Virus record (IMG/VR): IMGVR_UViG_3300045119_000159
Coordinates: 1 to 58,837 of that record
DNA: 58,837 bases
Reading direction: 5' to 3' (one strand)
From: a virus
The notes beneath the pieces are model-generated. The model was given only the letters and a program-made list of their open reading frames with translations. It had not been told where the DNA came from and ran no database searches. Positions 1 to 6,568 of this stretch are shown one piece after another; position 1 is the stretch's first letter; every line of letters begins with the position of its first letter. Position numbers and translations under genes: made by a program.

Positions 1-127
1 CCGAAAAAACATTGCTCCTCCTCCATCCCCCGGTACTCGCTATGTCAGCCCCTTCTCCACGGCTAGCCATCGCGGCACCAGGACCGATGTCTCGTCATCG
101 GACAGTTCGACCTGCGACAACGGGAGC
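1..127. repeat. Terminal overlap, left copy (circular contig)
   Basis: These 127 bases are identical to 58711-58837. The minus-strand genes at both ends read through the join: the start codon of the 62-residue gene ending at 58534 lies at base 12 (equal to 58722), and its ribosome-binding site (GGAGGAGGAG) is inside the repeat. The simplest reading is a circular or circularly permuted genome of 58,710 bp with an assembly overlap. A real 127-bp direct terminal repeat cannot be excluded from sequence alone. Confidence 0.95.
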
Positions 128-234
128 CAGACCTCCTCGTCGGCTGCCTCGATGTAGAACAGGATGGCCTTCTCGGTTGTCCGGCGGACCTCGCCGTCGA
201 AGCCAAGATACTCGCGGTCGCTCACAGCTCTCAC
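40..234 (-). CDS. Hypothetical 64-residue acidic protein
   Basis: Small soluble acidic protein with alternating strand-like segments (REYLGFDGEVRR, AILFYIEAADEEVWLPLSQV), perhaps a small beta-barrel fold. I do not recognise a family. The GTG start at 234 overlaps the stop of the ATPase gene (GTGA), so it is translationally coupled to it. The next gene begins at base 12 across the circular join. Its place directly behind the RepA-like ATPase suggests an accessory role in replication or DNA binding, but nothing in the sequence proves this. Confidence 0.75.
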   Translation of the reverse strand: MRAVSDREYLGFDGEVRRTTEKAILFYIEAADEEVWLPLSQVELSDDETSVLVPRWLAVEKGLT

Positions 235-1091
235 GCTTCCTCCGCCCCATACCGCTTGAAAACCCCCGCCGCAGGCTCAACCCGAACAAAAACCCCAGCC
301 TCCCACATCAGCAGGATTTTCTGGTCAGATGGGCCGTAATTGCTTTTTTTGGTCTCGAACACCAAACCCATTTCCGCGTGGTGATACAGATACCAGCGAG
401 CCCTGACGCTGTTGTTCCACGCGACGTTGCCACTCTCCCCGGAACCGCTCGCGCGTCCCGCCAGCGACGGGTGCTTCGTCACAATCACCACACCCTGGAT
501 CAGCATCGCGAGCCGCCGCAACTCGCTGATGTACTGCATGACCTGACGTTCGTCGTTCTGATTGCCATCAAATGTCTGCGTCGCCGTGTCAACAATCAGA
601 TAACTCACCCCGCAATCCCGGCATTGGTCGCTCACCTCGCGCAGCAGCCGGGTCGGCTTCATCTGCCAAGTCACACGGTCCAAACGGCACAGCGCGTTAT
701 CCTGCCCGACACGAGGGCTCAACATCAGGCCACCCTCGGCAAAATCGTCCATCTCCATCCCAAGGTCCCGACCGATCGAGAATTGCCGCCGCCACAACTC
801 GTCGTAATCGTCCTCGCAGGCAATCATCAGCGCCCGGCCCGGCAAGACGCTCATCCCCAACCACGCCCGTCCTACCGCAGCGCTCGAACACAACTGCTGC
901 ATCAACAGGCTCTTGCCAATCCCGCCATCGCCCGATACCAGCGCCACCGTACCCCGCAGAAACGCATTCTCAACCATCCACTCCCGCCTTGGCGGCTGCT
1001 TCCCCTGCCACCTGGCCGGCGATACCGCCCTGAATATCCGATCATCAGCTACTAACCTTTCCGCCGGACGCCCCCGCGCCTCCGCTGTCAT
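231..1091 (-). CDS. RepA/DnaB-like AAA_25 ATPase
   Basis: RecA-fold ATPase of the type seen in RSF1010 RepA-like helicases (AAA_25). Visible are a Walker A motif (GDGGIGKS, about residues 54-61 from this start), an acidic ACEDD segment after the next strand, a Walker B-like strand (YLIVDTATQ), and a late basic segment, SVRARWYL, that suits an arginine-finger or hexamer contact. Family members are hexameric helicases or loaders that act on DNA. As the only replication-type ATPase in the genome, it probably helps the host replisome start on phage DNA (inference). ATG 1091 has a good ribosome-binding site (GGAAG, 6 nt upstream); a GTG at 1118 is the alternative. Either start overlaps the upstream gene by about 50-75 bp. 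Confidence 0.85.
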   Translation of the reverse strand: MTAEARGRPAERLVADDRIFRAVSPARWQGKQPPRREWMVENAFLRGTVALVSGDGGIGKSLLMQQLCSSAAVGRAWLGMSVLPGRALMIACEDDYDELWRRQFSIGRDLGMEMDDFAEGGLMLSPRVGQDNALCRLDRVTWQMKPTRLLREVSDQCRDCGVSYLIVDTATQTFDGNQNDERQVMQYISELRRLAMLIQGVVIVTKHPSLAGRASGSGESGNVAWNNSVRARWYLYHHAEMGLVFETKKSNYGPSDQKILLMWEAGVFVRVEPAAGVFKRYGAEEA

Positions 1092-1374
1092 CAGCCGCTT
1101 CCACTTCCTCGCGCTCACGGCTCAGCCAATCCTGAAAACCGTGTCCGTCCAGATCAGGCTGCAGACCAAGCCGCGCCCGCGATGCTTCTCCGATTTCATA
1201 AATCTCGTCAGGCGTCAGTAGCGGAAAAGGCTTAACCCTTTCCCCAGCACCATCAGCCTCGATGTCAGCCAGCAACCGCCAGAACACGGCACGCACGATG
1301 TAGAGGCGGGCAGCAGCCTCGCCCGTCATGTCGCACTTCCCCGAAACAGCCAGCTTGAATGCATCTTCCTTCAC
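1045..1374 (-). CDS. Hypothetical 109-residue protein upstream of the ATPase
   Basis: Predicted soluble, mostly helical protein with an acidic and then glycine-rich C-terminus (GGAGASGG). No family recognised. The GTG start at 1374 lies right after a GCGAGG sequence; an internal ATG about 15 codons in is the alternative. It overlaps the ATPase gene and presumably shares its mRNA, so a replication accessory role is plausible but unproven. Confidence 0.65.
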   Translation of the reverse strand: MKEDAFKLAVSGKCDMTGEAAARLYIVRAVFWRLLADIEADGAGERVKPFPLLTPDEIYEIGEASRARLGLQPDLDGHGFQDWLSREREEVEAADDSGGAGASGGKVSS

Positions 1375-1646
1375 CCTCGCTACGCTCAGGCCTCGCTACG
1401 CTCGATTGCGGCAACCTGTCCAAAAGAAGACACCTTCCCCCTTACCCCCTCCCTAGAAGAAAGGAGGAGGGCGGCCCTGACGGGTTAAACCCCGCCTAGG
1501 TCCGATCAGGCCCCGCACTATCTCAGCGGGCGATATCGGGTGCCGGTGTAGCAGTGGGGTAGAGGCCCCGTGCTGCGGCCGGCTGGGCAGAGCGGCTCGC
1601 TACGGCGAGCCTTCAATCGCCTCTGCCGGGCGTAACATTCGGTCGG
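1375..1646. other. Non-coding spacer with repeats and a hairpin
   Basis: About 270 bp without a convincing gene inside an otherwise tightly packed operon. It holds two direct copies of CTCGCTACGCTC (near 1377-1403), a purine/pyrimidine-rich run near 1434-1472, and a perfect hairpin (GGCTCGC-TACG-GCGAGCC, near 1593-1610) that reuses the CTCGCTACG core. No T-run follows the hairpin, so it is not a standard terminator. Lying just upstream of the ATPase operon, it is a candidate promoter, regulatory or replication-origin segment. Confidence 0.5.
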
Positions 1647-1889
1647 TTACGGCTTTAGTGCCGTATAGGTCTGCGACTCCTCAAACAGCCCCAGGCCGTC
1701 GCGCTGTGGCACTACCCAACGGTTGCGGATCAGAGCCTCGGCGCACCTGCCGGAGATCTCCCTCCCGTTCGCCAAACCCCACACGACTTTGCGATCTGGA
1801 GCGTAAGTTTTCATCAACGGCGATTGTGCTATCATCGCCAAGATTCTGGTCTGAAACATCGTCGGTTTAGGCGGCTTCTTGGCGCGCAT
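1647..1889 (-). CDS. Hypothetical 80-residue protein, possible small winged-helix type
   Basis: Basic N-terminus (MRAKKPPKP) followed by two helices and a segment (GREISGRCAEALIRNRWVVPQ) reminiscent of a small winged helix that reads a position in DNA. No firm family. It is the last gene before the 270-bp spacer, and its start overlaps the end of the 40-residue gene upstream. Confidence 0.65.
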   Translation of the reverse strand: MRAKKPPKPTMFQTRILAMIAQSPLMKTYAPDRKVVWGLANGREISGRCAEALIRNRWVVPQRDGLGLFEESQTYTALKP

Positions 1890-1989
1890 GCGTCACCTCC
1901 CTAGCTTCGGCTTCCTGCTTCATCAGCAGCGAGCCATAGATCATGCAGTCCCAATGGAATGACCACCACCAGCAGGGATCATATGTCAC
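1867..1989 (-). CDS. Hypothetical 40-residue tryptophan-rich peptide
   Basis: Starts with GTG at 1989, overlapping the TGA of the preceding gene (GTGA). The N-terminal part is rich in Cys and Trp (YDPCWWWSFHWDC), followed by a charged helix. The pattern of stop/start overlaps running through the whole operon is the main evidence that it is real. Function unknown; a membrane-interface or metal-binding peptide are possibilities. Confidence 0.5.
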   Translation of the reverse strand: MTYDPCWWWSFHWDCMIYGSLLMKQEAEAREVTHARQEAA

Positions 1990-2132
1990 GCCGCCAACCT
2001 CCGCTTGCGTGCTCGCCATTCCCGTCTAGTCCGATTAACCTGTTCCTTTCGTCGTGCCCATCTGTGGGGATCGGAGCGAACCTTTAGATAGAAAGCCCGG
2101 TCTCGGGCGCGCTGGCGCTCAGCGACGCTCAT
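1986..2132 (-). CDS. Hypothetical 48-residue arginine-rich protein
   Basis: Very basic peptide (MSVAERQRARDRAFYLKVR, then repeated Arg/Lys and Trp) of a kind often seen in phage early operons and likely to bind nucleic acid. ATG 2132 overlaps the TGA of the upstream gene (ATGA). No catalytic motif is visible. Confidence 0.6.
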   Translation of the reverse strand: MSVAERQRARDRAFYLKVRSDPHRWARRKEQVNRTRREWRARKRRLAA

Positions 2133-2311
2133 GCCGCCCCCTTGTCAGCATCGCTTACCGGAGGCGGCCAATATTTACGGCTGTACAGTTGCGAGAACCG
2201 TACAGCATTCTTGCCTGTGAGAGTGGCCATTGCATCAAGCCGCTCAAATTCCCACGCCTCTTTGAGGCTTAGGTGATCGAAGGGGAACGGATCGCGCACA
2301 GCCAGAGTCAT
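2129..2311 (-). CDS. Hypothetical 60-residue protein
   Basis: Small soluble protein. ATG 2311 was chosen because it overlaps the TGA of the RusA-like gene (ATGA), matching the coupling used along this operon; an upstream in-frame start at 2383 would overlap that gene by 76 bp. A helix (LKEAWEFERLDAMATLTG) is followed by a basic, Tyr-rich tail. No family recognised. Confidence 0.65.
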   Translation of the reverse strand: MTLAVRDPFPFDHLSLKEAWEFERLDAMATLTGKNAVRFSQLYSRKYWPPPVSDADKGAA

Positions 2312-2736
2312 GCCGCCCTCGCGATCGGCGTTACCGTCACCACGATTTTCGGCTGACCGCTGTAGACTTTTCGCAGTGTCCAATACTCGACTATCTGGCT
2401 GTCATCGCAATACACAACTCCGTTGAACGCATCTTCTACCTGCTTGACAATATTGGATAAATCCGGTTTCTTCGCCGGGCGAATTTCACCTAGAAGCGCC
2501 GCCGTTCGCTTAGCTCGCGAGTAAGATTTCGGGATTGCGAACTCAGCGGTCAGATTTACACCCACTGGACCGGCAAACGGCAATCGCCCGATCATTTCCT
2601 GATGCGCCAAAAGCTTTAGTGCGACGGCGTTGTTGCGTTGCCGCCTCGGCGTGAATAGGGAGCCCGTCTTGCTGATGCGCGTCCTCGCCCATGCTACAGG
2701 CTCGCCTAACAGGCAGACGGTGACGGGATCATTCAC
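2308..2736 (-). CDS. RusA-like Holliday junction resolvase
   Basis: 142 residues, normal for the RusA family of dimeric endonucleases that cut four-way DNA junctions during recombination, replication or packaging. Visible are the N-terminal strand (VTVCLLGEPVAWARTR), a conserved KPDLSNIVKQVEDAFNG segment carrying an acidic metal-binding residue and a DNA-contact lysine, and the following CDDSQIVE with the second acidic pair. The start at 2736 overlaps the upstream stop. It probably works with the YqaJ exonuclease and ERF annealase on the opposite strand to resolve branched replication products before packaging. Confidence 0.88.
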   Translation of the reverse strand: MNDPVTVCLLGEPVAWARTRISKTGSLFTPRRQRNNAVALKLLAHQEMIGRLPFAGPVGVNLTAEFAIPKSYSRAKRTAALLGEIRPAKKPDLSNIVKQVEDAFNGVVYCDDSQIVEYWTLRKVYSGQPKIVVTVTPIARAA

Positions 2737-3107
2737 GCTGGCCGCCCCCGCTTAAGAGCGCGTGCCGCTACCGTGCCAACCGTGTTAGCCTCATCGCTAG
2801 CCGCGACAGGATGTCGGCGAGCCACAGCACCAACCTTTTGTCTGGCCTTTTCTTCACTGGCGGCTCCCCCAGCCCATTGCTGCCGTATCGCGGCACTAAG
2901 CGCATCTCGTTCTTCCAATCTTGCGACGATCCGAGCGGCCAATTCCTCGCGGCGCGCTACAGGGAACCGGCCAGCTAGCCATAGCTTAGCCGTGTCAATC
3001 GAGACGCCCCATTCGCGCGCAATCTTCTTCCGTGCGCTCGGCTCATAGGCAAAGCGCAATGCTTCCGCCGCGCTCGTCACGGAACTACCCACCTTGGGTA
3101 ACGACAT
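2733..3107 (-). CDS. Helix-turn-helix-like hypothetical protein
   Basis: 124 residues. The N-terminal half contains an HTH-like segment (ARKKIAREWGVSIDTAKLWL) in which a scanning helix is followed by a possible recognition helix. The C-terminal half is Arg/Ala-rich and probably disordered. ATG 3107 has a clear GGAGG site. As the first well-supported gene behind the Cro-like gene, it may be a DNA-binding early regulator or replication accessory (inference). Confidence 0.72.
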   Translation of the reverse strand: MSLPKVGSSVTSAAEALRFAYEPSARKKIAREWGVSIDTAKLWLAGRFPVARREELAARIVARLEERDALSAAIRQQWAGGAASEEKARQKVGAVARRHPVAASDEANTVGTVAARALKRGRPA

Positions 3108-3424
3108 GCCTCCGCCTCGCGTGTAATTGTCGGGGCGTTGAGGCTACGAGGGCGAGGCCGGACAGGATTATGCGCGATAGTTCCCCCGCTATGGTGCCGA
3201 TCCTGTCCGGTCGAGATTGCGGACGCGCCTATTTCCGCCTTGGCGATCGTCCAATGTGGCGTGACGCGGGGAGGCGTCATGTGCGGAAACCGCCCCCAAG
3301 GGGAGAGGGGATCGTCACCTTGGGGATCTGAGTGCAAATGGGAAGCGAGCCACCACCCGCTCAGCGGCCCTATAACGCAGGCTAGGACAGTCCAGCTTAT
3401 GATGATGTAGAGGGCGGTTGCCAC
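3077..3424 (-). CDS. Possible small membrane protein (115 residues)
   Basis: GTG start 22 bp after the Cro-like gene and a stop 31 bp inside the next gene, so it fills a gap of about 340 bp in the operon. The N-terminus forms one hydrophobic helix (LYIIISWTVLACVIGPLSGW); the rest is Pro/Arg-rich low complexity. The ribosome-binding site is weak and the opposite strand is also open, so the reading frame may be fortuitous. If it is not coding, the stretch is an untranslated spacer between the Cro-like gene and the HTH-like gene. Confidence 0.38.
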   Translation of the reverse strand: MATALYIIISWTVLACVIGPLSGWWLASHLHSDPQGDDPLSPWGRFPHMTPPRVTPHWTIAKAEIGASAISTGQDRHHSGGTIAHNPVRPRPRSLNAPTITREAEACRYPRWVVP

Positions 3425-3445
3425 ATGGCTTGTCCCATAAGGGGT

Positions 3446-3697
3446 TTATTCAGCGGCGGCTTCAGGCGGGCGGCCGTTTAAGTGGCGCGGCTCAAATTCC
3501 CCGGTCTCGCGATAGCGGCGGATCTGCAATCGGGCGCGCTCGACAGTTGAGAGGCGGCAGTCGCGACCCGTCCGAATCCCAAACACAAACCCCGGATCGT
3601 TGAGCGCATCGCGCCCAAACGCCGTCGGGCTCATGCCGCTTTCGACAAGGAATTGCTCGATTTCCGAGGACAGAGGTGCGTGTGTGTTCGGGTCCAT
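3446..3697 (-). CDS. Cro-like small regulator, divergent from the repressor
   Basis: 83 residues of a type common in alphaproteobacterial phages and prophages: EIEQFLVESGMSPTAFGRDA (first helices and turn), then LNDPGFVFGIRTGRDCRLST and an RLQIRRYRE helix. It is the first gene of the minus-strand early operon. Promoter PL ends only a few bases before the ATG, so the mRNA is nearly leaderless. By position and size it should play a Cro-like role, opposing the plus-strand repressor gene. The family's DNA target is not known to me. Confidence 0.78.
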   Translation of the reverse strand: MDPNTHAPLSSEIEQFLVESGMSPTAFGRDALNDPGFVFGIRTGRDCRLSTVERARLQIRRYRETGEFEPRHLNGRPPEAAAE

Positions 3698-3706
3698 CGG
3701 AATAGG

Positions 3707-3735
3707 AGTTTAATAGGCTTTTTCCTATCAGTCAA
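3707..3735 (-). promoter_or_regulatory. Promoter PL with operator O1 in its spacer
   Basis: On the minus strand: -35 TTGACT (3735-3730), 17-bp spacer, -10 TAAACT (3712-3707). Operator O1 (AATAGG-N6-CCTATC on the plus strand, 3712-3729) fills the spacer, so a bound repressor would exclude RNA polymerase. The element matches PR at 4261-4289 almost base for base. Transcription would start about 3-6 nt before the Cro-like ATG at 3697. Confidence 0.8.
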
Positions 3736-3786
3736 GCGGATCATTCCTATTGGACTTTTTTTATAGGGCGCGCGAACAAGGTCAGC

Positions 3787-4188
3787 ATGCCCCGAAAGGC
3801 CAAAGACCCTATCCCGTATGATCCGCCGCGTAAGCACCTCTCGGATTTAATGCTACGGGAGGGGCTTGATTTTGCTTCCCTGTCTGCCATGATCGGGCGA
3901 AATGCATCGTACGTTCAGCAGTACATGAAATACGGCAAGCCTCGAAATTTGCCGGAACGGGAGCGGGAAGCCTTGGGACAGCTATTTAAGGTAGATCCAG
4001 ACATTTTTCGCCAAAACTATCGACCGAGGGACGCTCAGAGCGAGTTGCTGGCCCTCTATGAGAGAGTGCCGGAAGAGCGGCAAGACGAGTTTCTGGAACT
4101 GGTGCGCCAAGCCGCGCGGCTCGCCACACCCGAACGGGCGGTCCCTACACGGCCAGGGCACCCGCGCCGCGCGGGAGTCAAAAATTAA
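3787..4188 (+). CDS. CI-like repressor (HTH, no peptidase domain)
   Basis: 133 residues. A helix-turn-helix is visible at about residues 18-48 (HLSDLMLREGLDFASLSAMI, then GRNASYVQQYMKYG) with the pattern of phage repressors. The C-terminal half is a helical, probably dimerising domain (ELLALYERVPEERQDEFLEL). No LexA-like S24 Ser/Lys peptidase is present, so induction would not be by RecA self-cleavage. It is divergent from the Cro-like gene, and matching operators lie on both sides of it. A weak promoter (TTGGAC ... TATAGG, 3750-3777) with an overlapping CCTATT half-operator suggests autoregulation. Confidence 0.8.
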   Translation: MPRKAKDPIPYDPPRKHLSDLMLREGLDFASLSAMIGRNASYVQQYMKYGKPRNLPEREREALGQLFKVDPDIFRQNYRPRDAQSELLALYERVPEERQDEFLELVRQAARLATPERAVPTRPGHPRRAGVKN

Positions 4189-4244
4189 CCAATATTTTTG
4201 AACTGGCGCGTTTAGCGACCCGTTAGCCATAAATATTTTCAGCC

Positions 4245-4262
4245 GATAGGCGAAATCCTATT
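4245..4262. promoter_or_regulatory. Operator O2 (GATAGG-N6-CCTATT)
   Basis: An 18-bp palindromic site with 6-bp half-sites and a 6-bp spacer, identical in design to O1 and O3. Its start is 22 bp (about two helix turns) from that of O3, suitable for cooperative binding of two dimers just upstream of the PR -35 box. Confidence 0.75.
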
Positions 4263-4289
4263 GACCGATAGGAAATAGCCTATTAAGCT
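4261..4289 (+). promoter_or_regulatory. Promoter PR with operator O3 in its spacer
   Basis: -35 TTGACC (4261-4266), 17-bp spacer, -10 TAAGCT (4284-4289). Operator O3 (GATAGG-N6-CCTATT, 4267-4284) fills the spacer. It is nearly identical to PL read on the other strand, so one repressor can shut both early operons. The first gene of the plus-strand recombination operon starts at 4320. Confidence 0.8.
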
Positions 4290-4319
4290 CCCTCTCATCG
4301 AGACACAGAGAGGGGCGCG

Positions 4320-4622
4320 ATGCCGAGCACCGCCGCATCAGACGAAGCGCTGCAAGCCGCTGAAGAATTGCTCAGCGACGAGTGCGCGCCGGAATTGTCG
4401 AATGGCGAGCACGACTGGCTGAAGCACAACATCGCGCGGCTTTGCGACTGGTTTGCCGCTGAAACCCCGACCGAAGAGTTCGACCGCCTGCTCCGCGAAG
4501 CCGCCGAATACCGCGAGGGCATCTTCGCCACGCACCGCTGCTGGCGCTGCAATCACGGCGAGAAGGCGTGCGTCCAATTCGACCCGCATCGCTGCGACTA
4601 TCCCCGCGCACTTAATGATTGA
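4320..4622 (+). CDS. Hypothetical early protein with CxxC motif
   Basis: 100 residues, acidic and helical (ALQAAEELLSDECAPELS), with a C-terminal Cys/His cluster (CWRCNHGEKACVQF, then HRC) that could bind zinc. First gene after the repressor-controlled PR, with a purine-rich leader (AGAGAGGGGCG) before the ATG. Family not recognised. Confidence 0.72.
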   Translation: MPSTAASDEALQAAEELLSDECAPELSNGEHDWLKHNIARLCDWFAAETPTEEFDRLLREAAEYREGIFATHRCWRCNHGEKACVQFDPHRCDYPRALND

Positions 4623-4630
4623 GGTCACAG

Positions 4631-4963
4631 ATGGGCCGCTTGGGGTATTGGAACGCTCATTCTGACCGCGATTGGGAAGATCAATGCGGCATGTATGACG
4701 AACCCGAGCCAGAGGAGGAAGAGCCGATGGACGATGTTGTGATTGACGGTCGCCAGTCCGTAACACTGAAAGACGCGCTGGATCTATTCGGTGCGTTCGA
4801 GGCGGCGCTCGACAAACAAATCTACCCGCAGCAGGAAGCCCAAAACTACGAGCCACCCGATAGCTGGACATACACCATCAACCTAACCGCCGCGCAATGG
4901 CAGCAATACAGCGCGGCGATGGCTCTGCTGGAGAGGCTGTGCGGGACGGGAGTGACACCATGA
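4631..4963 (+). CDS. Hypothetical acidic early protein
   Basis: 110 residues. The N-terminus has a run of Asp/Glu (DEPEPEEEEPMDD), followed by a possible amphipathic region ending YSAAMALLERLCG. ATG 4631 is preceded by GAGG with 7-nt spacing; a TTG at 4619 is the alternative. The stop overlaps the next start (ATGA). Very acidic small early proteins of phages sometimes mimic DNA or inhibit host enzymes, but nothing here proves that. Confidence 0.68.
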   Translation: MGRLGYWNAHSDRDWEDQCGMYDEPEPEEEEPMDDVVIDGRQSVTLKDALDLFGAFEAALDKQIYPQQEAQNYEPPDSWTYTINLTAAQWQQYSAAMALLERLCGTGVTP

Positions 4964-5568
4964 GCGCAATCGATCTATCGCCTGCAATCGATCTAGCGCC
5001 TTTTTGCGGCACGGACAAAGAAAGAGGGCGGGGTGTTGCGAGTGAGGGCGGCCCCGGTACGATGGTCATATTTGGCCTTAAAAATCATGATCAACCATTC
5101 TCGCGCGGCGACTACACCTACGCGACGAACGGGCACGTTATCGTCAGAGTGCCCCGGCGAGATGAGGTGCCAGAACAGCCGAAAGCGCCCCTCACTGTTG
5201 GTGCGGTGTTTTATAAGATCGACGCCTCCTTGCCGTTCCGCAGAATCCCACGTTACGAAATCCCGGAAGCAAAGAAATCGCCGTGCATTCACTGCTTCGA
5301 CGGTTTTCAGCATGACTGTCCCAACTGCGAATGCGAATGTGAAGAATGCGACGGCACCGGCACTGAAATTGAACTGATATCGGTAGCTCTCGGCCCAGCG
5401 ATTTTGGCGGCTCAATACGTCAAACTGCTGCAAACACTGCCGGATATCAAGATTGCTGTTGGGTCTGATAGGAATAGACCAATGCACTTCACCTTTGATG
5501 GCGGTGACGGACTGCTAATGCCGATGTCGCGCCCTTATGATACGCACGTTAAGGAACCAACATCATGA
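4960..5568 (+). CDS. Hypothetical protein with DnaJ-like cysteine cluster
   Basis: 202 residues. A central cysteine-rich segment (CIHCFDGFQHDCPNCECECE, then CDGTG) has spaced CxxC pairs like the zinc fingers of DnaJ. The flanking parts look like alpha/beta domains (YTYATNGHVIVRVPR; ISVALGPAILAAQYVKLL). The start is set by the ATGA overlap at 4960. The context in front of an exonuclease and annealase suggests a DNA-metabolism accessory; the function is unknown. Confidence 0.75.
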   Translation: MSAIDLSPAIDLAPFCGTDKERGRGVASEGGPGTMVIFGLKNHDQPFSRGDYTYATNGHVIVRVPRRDEVPEQPKAPLTVGAVFYKIDASLPFRRIPRYEIPEAKKSPCIHCFDGFQHDCPNCECECEECDGTGTEIELISVALGPAILAAQYVKLLQTLPDIKIAVGSDRNRPMHFTFDGGDGLLMPMSRPYDTHVKEPTS

Positions 5569-5771
5569 GGACTCTCGACCAAGTATTTACTGCTGCCACC
5601 AGCAAAGAAACGGCGCTGCGCCAGTTGCGCGCCAGGCTCAGTGAACTCGATGCCGAGGCCGAGAAGCTGCGCCTGAAGCGGATGAAATTATACGATAACA
5701 TTCAGTTGTTCGCCCAAGGCCGAATCAGCTTTGAGGCCGCAACAAGATGCCTTAGTCGGATAGTGCGATGA
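5565..5771 (+). CDS. Small coiled-coil protein before the exonuclease
   Basis: 68 residues, almost entirely a charged heptad-type helix (LRQLRARLSELDAEAEKLRL). Start and stop overlap both neighbours (ATGA at each end), so it is tightly coupled to the YqaJ exonuclease. It may be a helper or inhibitor subunit, but I recognise no family. Confidence 0.7.
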   Translation: MRTLDQVFTAATSKETALRQLRARLSELDAEAEKLRLKRMKLYDNIQLFAQGRISFEAATRCLSRIVR

Positions 5772-6568
5772 AACTCGGCCTCACAGACGAGCAGCTCCAA
5801 GAAAGACGCCGTGGAATAGGTGGCAGTGACGCCGCGAAGATCATGGGCGGTATGTGGCATGAACTGTGGCTCGACAAAACGGGACGTTCCGAGCCAGAGG
5901 ATCTGTCGCGCGTCCTCGCCGTCCAGATGGGCTTGTTCACCGAACCGCTGAACATCTTCTGGTTCGAGCGCGAGACCGGCCATAAGGTTTTCGGGCGCGG
6001 CGAGGTCTACCGTCACCCGGATTACGATTTCATCCGATGCACCCTCGATGGGCTGACGCTTATCAAAAGCAGACCGGCGATCATCCAGGCGAAGCATGTA
6101 TCGGCGTTCTCTAAGATCGAGGAAATCGAGCAGCGCTACTATCCGCAAGTTGCACATGAAATGCTCGTCACGGGATCGTCCCTCGCGTTCCTCTCTGTTT
6201 TCCTTGGCACTCAGAAGTGGGAATGCGTTGAGATCCAAAGGGACCGAGAATATACTACGCGACTACTGGAATACGAACAGGAATTTTGGGGTTACGTGAC
6301 GCGCGATGAACCGCCGCCGCAACCCGAAGCGGTTCCGATACCGGCTCGTCCAGCAGTCTACCGAACGGTGGACATGAGCGGGTCGAACGTCTGGTGCGAT
6401 TTCGCGGTCGATTGGCTGGAGAACCAGGGTGCCGCGAAGAAGTATGACAAGGCGGCCAAGGAGTTGCGCGCGATGGTCGAGCCCGATGTCGGGCACGCCT
6501 TCGGCAAGGGCGTGGCGGTGAAGCGCAGTAAGGACGGAAAGCTGTTTATATCGGGGGCTGCAAAATGA
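5768..6568 (+). CDS. YqaJ-like (lambda Exo fold) recombination exonuclease
   Basis: 266 residues. Matches the YqaJ viral recombinase fold: GIGGSDAAKIMG at the N-terminus, GLFTEPLNIFWFERETGHKV with the conserved Glu, CTLDG with the metal-binding Asp, then IIQAKH, and YYPQVAHEMLVTG with the late Gln/His. Members digest one strand of double-stranded ends to make 3' tails for annealing. The usual Glu-x-Lys appears here as Gln-x-Lys. The gene overlaps the ERF annealase gene by 4 bp, forming the classic exonuclease-annealase pair. Confidence 0.9.
   Translation: MKLGLTDEQLQERRRGIGGSDAAKIMGGMWHELWLDKTGRSEPEDLSRVLAVQMGLFTEPLNIFWFERETGHKVFGRGEVYRHPDYDFIRCTLDGLTLIKSRPAIIQAKHVSAFSKIEEIEQRYYPQVAHEMLVTGSSLAFLSVFLGTQKWECVEIQRDREYTTRLLEYEQEFWGYVTRDEPPPQPEAVPIPARPAVYRTVDMSGSNVWCDFAVDWLENQGAAKKYDKAAKELRAMVEPDVGHAFGKGVAVKRSKDGKLFISGAAK

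Noticed and set aside
1-127. Direct terminal repeat of the virion DNA
   Set aside because: The length equals a common assembly k-mer and genes read across; without read-end data a biological terminal repeat cannot be claimed.
12-1055. 347-codon plus-strand open frame
   Set aside because: It lies antisense to the ATPase with a clear Walker A motif; its product is low-complexity Arg/Pro/His-rich, typical of GC-rich antisense frames.
1593-1610. Terminator at the GGCTCGC hairpin
   Set aside because: No T-run follows on either strand, so it is listed only as a hairpin in a regulatory spacer.
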